Source: an uncultured Desulfobacteraceae bacterium
Lineage (GTDB): Bacteria > Desulfobacterota > Desulfobacteria > Desulfobacterales > UBA5852
Length of the DNA: 64,000 nucleotides
Direction of reading: 5' to 3'
NCBI GenBank assembly: GCA_913060875.1
Contig: CAJXSL010000001.1
Location: forward strand, 888,464 to 952,463
Of the stretch, positions 62,155-64,000 are shown in pieces. The notes below the pieces were generated by a model, which was not told the DNA's origin, ran no database searches, and saw only the letters and a list, made by a program, of their open reading frames with translations. The number at the start of each line of letters is the position of its first letter. Positions within the stretch are counted from its first letter, which is position 1. The position numbers and the translations under genes are program-made.

Positions 62155-63237
62155 TTATTGGGCCATGTCGGCCCGGGCTTTCTCCACGAGGTCCGTACCG
62201 AGTTCCTGGGTCCATTTGTCCAAAACAGGGGCCGTGGCATCGGCAAAGGCCTTTACCTGGGCGTCATTCAGGAATGATACGGTCATGCCCTTGGATTCCA
62301 TGAATTTGACCGGATCCGGCACTTCCATGGTGTAGTTGAATTCGTTTTTAAGGACATCGAGGGACTTGTCCCCATCCAGGCCGGCCCGGCAGAGGGCAAC
62401 CTCAAATCTGCCGGATTCCCGGGCGGCGTCCTGGATGGCCTGCTGGATATCAGCAGGGAAGGCCTTCCACTGCTTCTGGTTCCAGTAGATGATGAGGGGG
62501 TCCACCAGATAGTTCCACATGGTGACATGTTGGTGGTACTGGTGGATTTGGACCGGGATCAACACCCCCACCGGGTTTTCCTGGCCGTCCACGACCCCCT
62601 GCTGGAAAGCGGTCTGGGCGTCGCCCCAGTTCATGTTGACCGGATCGGCGCCGAGCTGGCGGAAAGTGTCCATAAAGAGGGGATTGCCGACGACACGGAT
62701 GCGCAACCCCTCGAGGTCGGCCGGCGAGGTGATGGCACGCTTGCTGTTGGTGATTTGCCGGAAACCATTTTCAGCCCAGGCCAGGGGTTTTAATCCCACT
62801 TTTCCCATGGCAGTGAAAACCGTTTGGCCGGACTGGCCGGCCTTCATTTTGTCAAGATTATCAAAAGTGTTGATGAAAAAGGGCAGGTGGAAGACATTGG
62901 CTTCCGGGATGACCGGTGAAATGTTGATGGTGGATTCATAGGCACAGTCGATGACGCCTTTGGCCACCATCTGGGCGGATTTGAGCTGGGCGCCTTTCAA
63001 GAGGGCGCTGCCGAAATAAGGCTTGATATTGATGCGGCCGTCCGTTTTCTCCCGGGCCAGGTCGGCAAATTTGTTGGCCCCGATGCCCCAGTAAAAAGAA
63101 GGGCCGACATTGACCTGAAGTTTGTATTCTTTCTTGAAATTCGCGGCTTGCACGGCTGGAACGCAATAGACCGCCAGCATAATGCCGGCGATGGCCAGAA
63201 CAATGCCTTGCAACAGGGGTTTTCTGATCGGCGCCAT
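62155..63237 (-). CDS. dctP: TRAP transporter, periplasmic binding protein (DctP)
   Basis: A 360-residue solute-binding protein with a signal peptide (LLQGIVLAIAGIMLAVYCVPAVQA). DctP features are KLQVNVGPSFYWGIGANKFADLAREKTDGRINIKPYFGSALLKGAQ, GLKPLAWAENGFRQITNSKRAITSPADLEGLRIRVVGNPLFMDTFRQLGADPVNMNWGDAQTAFQQGVVDGQENP, where the arginine of GLRIRV normally holds the ligand carboxylate, and YLVDPLIIYWNQKQW. It binds an organic acid and hands it to DctQM. GGAGGAG precedes the ATG. Confidence 0.94.
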   Translation of the reverse strand: MAPIRKPLLQGIVLAIAGIMLAVYCVPAVQAANFKKEYKLQVNVGPSFYWGIGANKFADLAREKTDGRINIKPYFGSALLKGAQLKSAQMVAKGVIDCAYESTINISPVIPEANVFHLPFFINTFDNLDKMKAGQSGQTVFTAMGKVGLKPLAWAENGFRQITNSKRAITSPADLEGLRIRVVGNPLFMDTFRQLGADPVNMNWGDAQTAFQQGVVDGQENPVGVLIPVQIHQYHQHVTMWNYLVDPLIIYWNQKQWKAFPADIQQAIQDAARESGRFEVALCRAGLDGDKSLDVLKNEFNYTMEVPDPVKFMESKGMTVSFLNDAQVKAFADATAPVLDKWTQELGTDLVEKARADMAQ

Positions 63238-63558
63238 CTTCTCCTCCTTGCTTTGGGGTTACCTGCCGATTTGCCGGCCCAAGGCCGATCGCGGCGGCGG
63301 ATGATCGGTAAGGGAATTCAAGCCCATCCCCTCGAAACGAATCTATACTTATCAACTGCGGCCCCGGCCCCGTCAAGTCGAAAATAGCAAACGCAACATA
63401 GCAGATGAATGCAGCGAGTGGCGCTGGTATCCCTTCATGCACTGCTGCGATACGGATTGGGATATGGGCCAGGATACAATTGCCTTGACGCCTTTGACCT
63501 CTATGGCTAGAATCGCAACAGAGGTCAAACCGGTATGATTTGTGTTTGGGAACTGTTC
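63238..63558. other. Intergenic region, 321 bp
   Basis: Region upstream of dctP on the minus strand. No gene or strong promoter was seen. Confidence 0.4.
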
Positions 63559-63704
63559 ATGGGATCTAAACTGGATATCGAACGGGAAGAATCGGCCATG
63601 TTCGAATTTTTCGAGCGCTCGAAGAAAAGGCTTTCAGCAAAGTCATGACTTCCCATCGCCTGGATCAGGCCCTGGCCTGGCTGGACGCGCTGGATAACAC
63701 CTAA
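63559..63704 (+). pseudogene. Possible frameshifted small gene
   Basis: An ATG-started frame (MGSKLDIEREESAMFEFFERS) ends at a TGA at 63646, while the next frame runs on as EEKAFSKVMTSHRLDQALAWLDALDNT to a TAA at 63702-63704. Joined, they would give a small acidic helical protein of about 49 residues; an A-rich run near 63623 is a likely slip site. It may be a decayed gene, a sequencing error or chance. Confidence 0.3.
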
Positions 63705-63720
63705 CAAAATATCTCAGATC

Positions 63721-63843
63721 GTGAAATACCCTTCCCGTCGCACGTTCAAGGATTATTTCAAACGCCTGCCCTGGTGGGTGATTCCCCTGATCCTAATATT
63801 GCTTTTCGGGCGCTTTGTCCTCATCTTCTTCTGGCACTACTGA
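63721..63843 (+). CDS. 40-residue single-helix membrane protein
   Basis: A GTG-started frame gives a basic N-terminus (MKYPSRRTFKDYFKRLPWW) and one membrane helix (VIPLILILLFGRFVLIFFW), ending in HY. It is a common layout for small bacterial membrane proteins. There is no clear ribosome site. It follows the frameshifted stretch at 63559. Confidence 0.45.
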   Translation: MKYPSRRTFKDYFKRLPWWVIPLILILLFGRFVLIFFWHY

Positions 63844-64000
63844 TGGCTTAACAGGATCGCCAGCTACCGTAGTTTCGGGTGCGGTGCCATACTAACCCGG
63901 ATATTCCACGCGTTCGCGATGTTCATCAAAATAAATTGGCCTTAAAATTGTCATGAAATGTTCGGGCTAAGCCTGACCGGCGACAAGCTGGGGTTGAATG
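63844..64000. other. Window end, no gene seen
   Basis: No frame, hairpin or promoter could be supported in the last 157 bases. Confidence 0.4.

Overview
The window looks like a chromosomal segment of a GC-rich anaerobic Gram-negative bacterium, most likely a sulfate-reducing member of the Desulfobacterota (Desulfosarcina/Desulfobacteraceae type). This is an inference from gene content: a UGA-encoded selenoprotein, an EFR1-type flavodoxin/ferredoxin, a KamA/AblB beta-lysine locus, TRAP and CstA carbon uptake, outer-membrane lipoproteins with L,D-transpeptidases, and a COG0523 metal GTPase. No rRNA, tRNA, CRISPR array, insertion sequence or phage gene was seen.

Layout. 1-6 kb: the 5' part of an RNase J gene, then an envelope module of two L,D-transpeptidases around an alanine-zipper lipoprotein ending in Lys-Lys, an ABM-domain gene and a gene-poor stretch with strong hairpins. 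6-16.3 kb: a PAS-LuxR regulator, a LytTR/LytS-type two-component pair followed by a CstA transporter with a candidate operator, an ArsA-like ATPase with two small partners, a TPR-like protein, an EamA transporter, a NifX-type protein with a Gly-Met repeat tail, and a nucleotidyltransferase-fold protein. 16.4-25 kb: a small membrane protein, LON-domain and Usp proteins, a PAS-GGDEF-EAL protein, a GMC oxidoreductase, an EFR1 protein and a PAS protein. 25.1-31.7 kb: an apparent operon headed by a FadR-type GntR regulator with two PdhR/LldR-like boxes. It encodes a multi-pass membrane protein, a Tat-exported metallo-beta-lactamase-fold enzyme, a tandem-duplicated exported protein and a COG0523 GTPase with a long novel N-terminus. 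I could not assign this system to a known pathway.

32-40 kb: a third (YcbB-type) L,D-transpeptidase, a GNAT protein, a MoaD-like sulfur carrier, a Kef-type antiporter, a peroxiredoxin-like selenoprotein read through an in-frame UGA, a glycogen-synthase-type enzyme and a receiver-only protein. 40-49.5 kb: an M23-type protein and a double-length KamA, divergent from an IclR regulator, a polar amino acid ABC transporter, an amidohydrolase and an AblB-type beta-lysine acetyltransferase. This suggests synthesis of the osmolyte N-acetyl-beta-lysine, or metabolism of a beta-amino acid. 49.6-56.6 kb: a 1035-residue zinc-ribbon/pseudokinase/serine protease/helical-repeat protein, a TatD-type nuclease, an exported SMP-30-like protein, a small charged exported protein and an Old Yellow Enzyme homologue. 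56.6-63.3 kb: a quinone-oxidoreductase-like dehydrogenase divergent from an ALDH7-type dehydrogenase, a membrane protein, and a DctMQP TRAP transporter. The last 700 bases hold only a short membrane peptide ORF and a possibly frameshifted remnant.

The strongest leads are the uncharacterised 25.3-31.7 kb operon, the beta-lysine locus with its duplicated aminomutase, the Zn-ribbon-pseudokinase-protease fusion, the selenoprotein and the lipoprotein/L,D-transpeptidase module.
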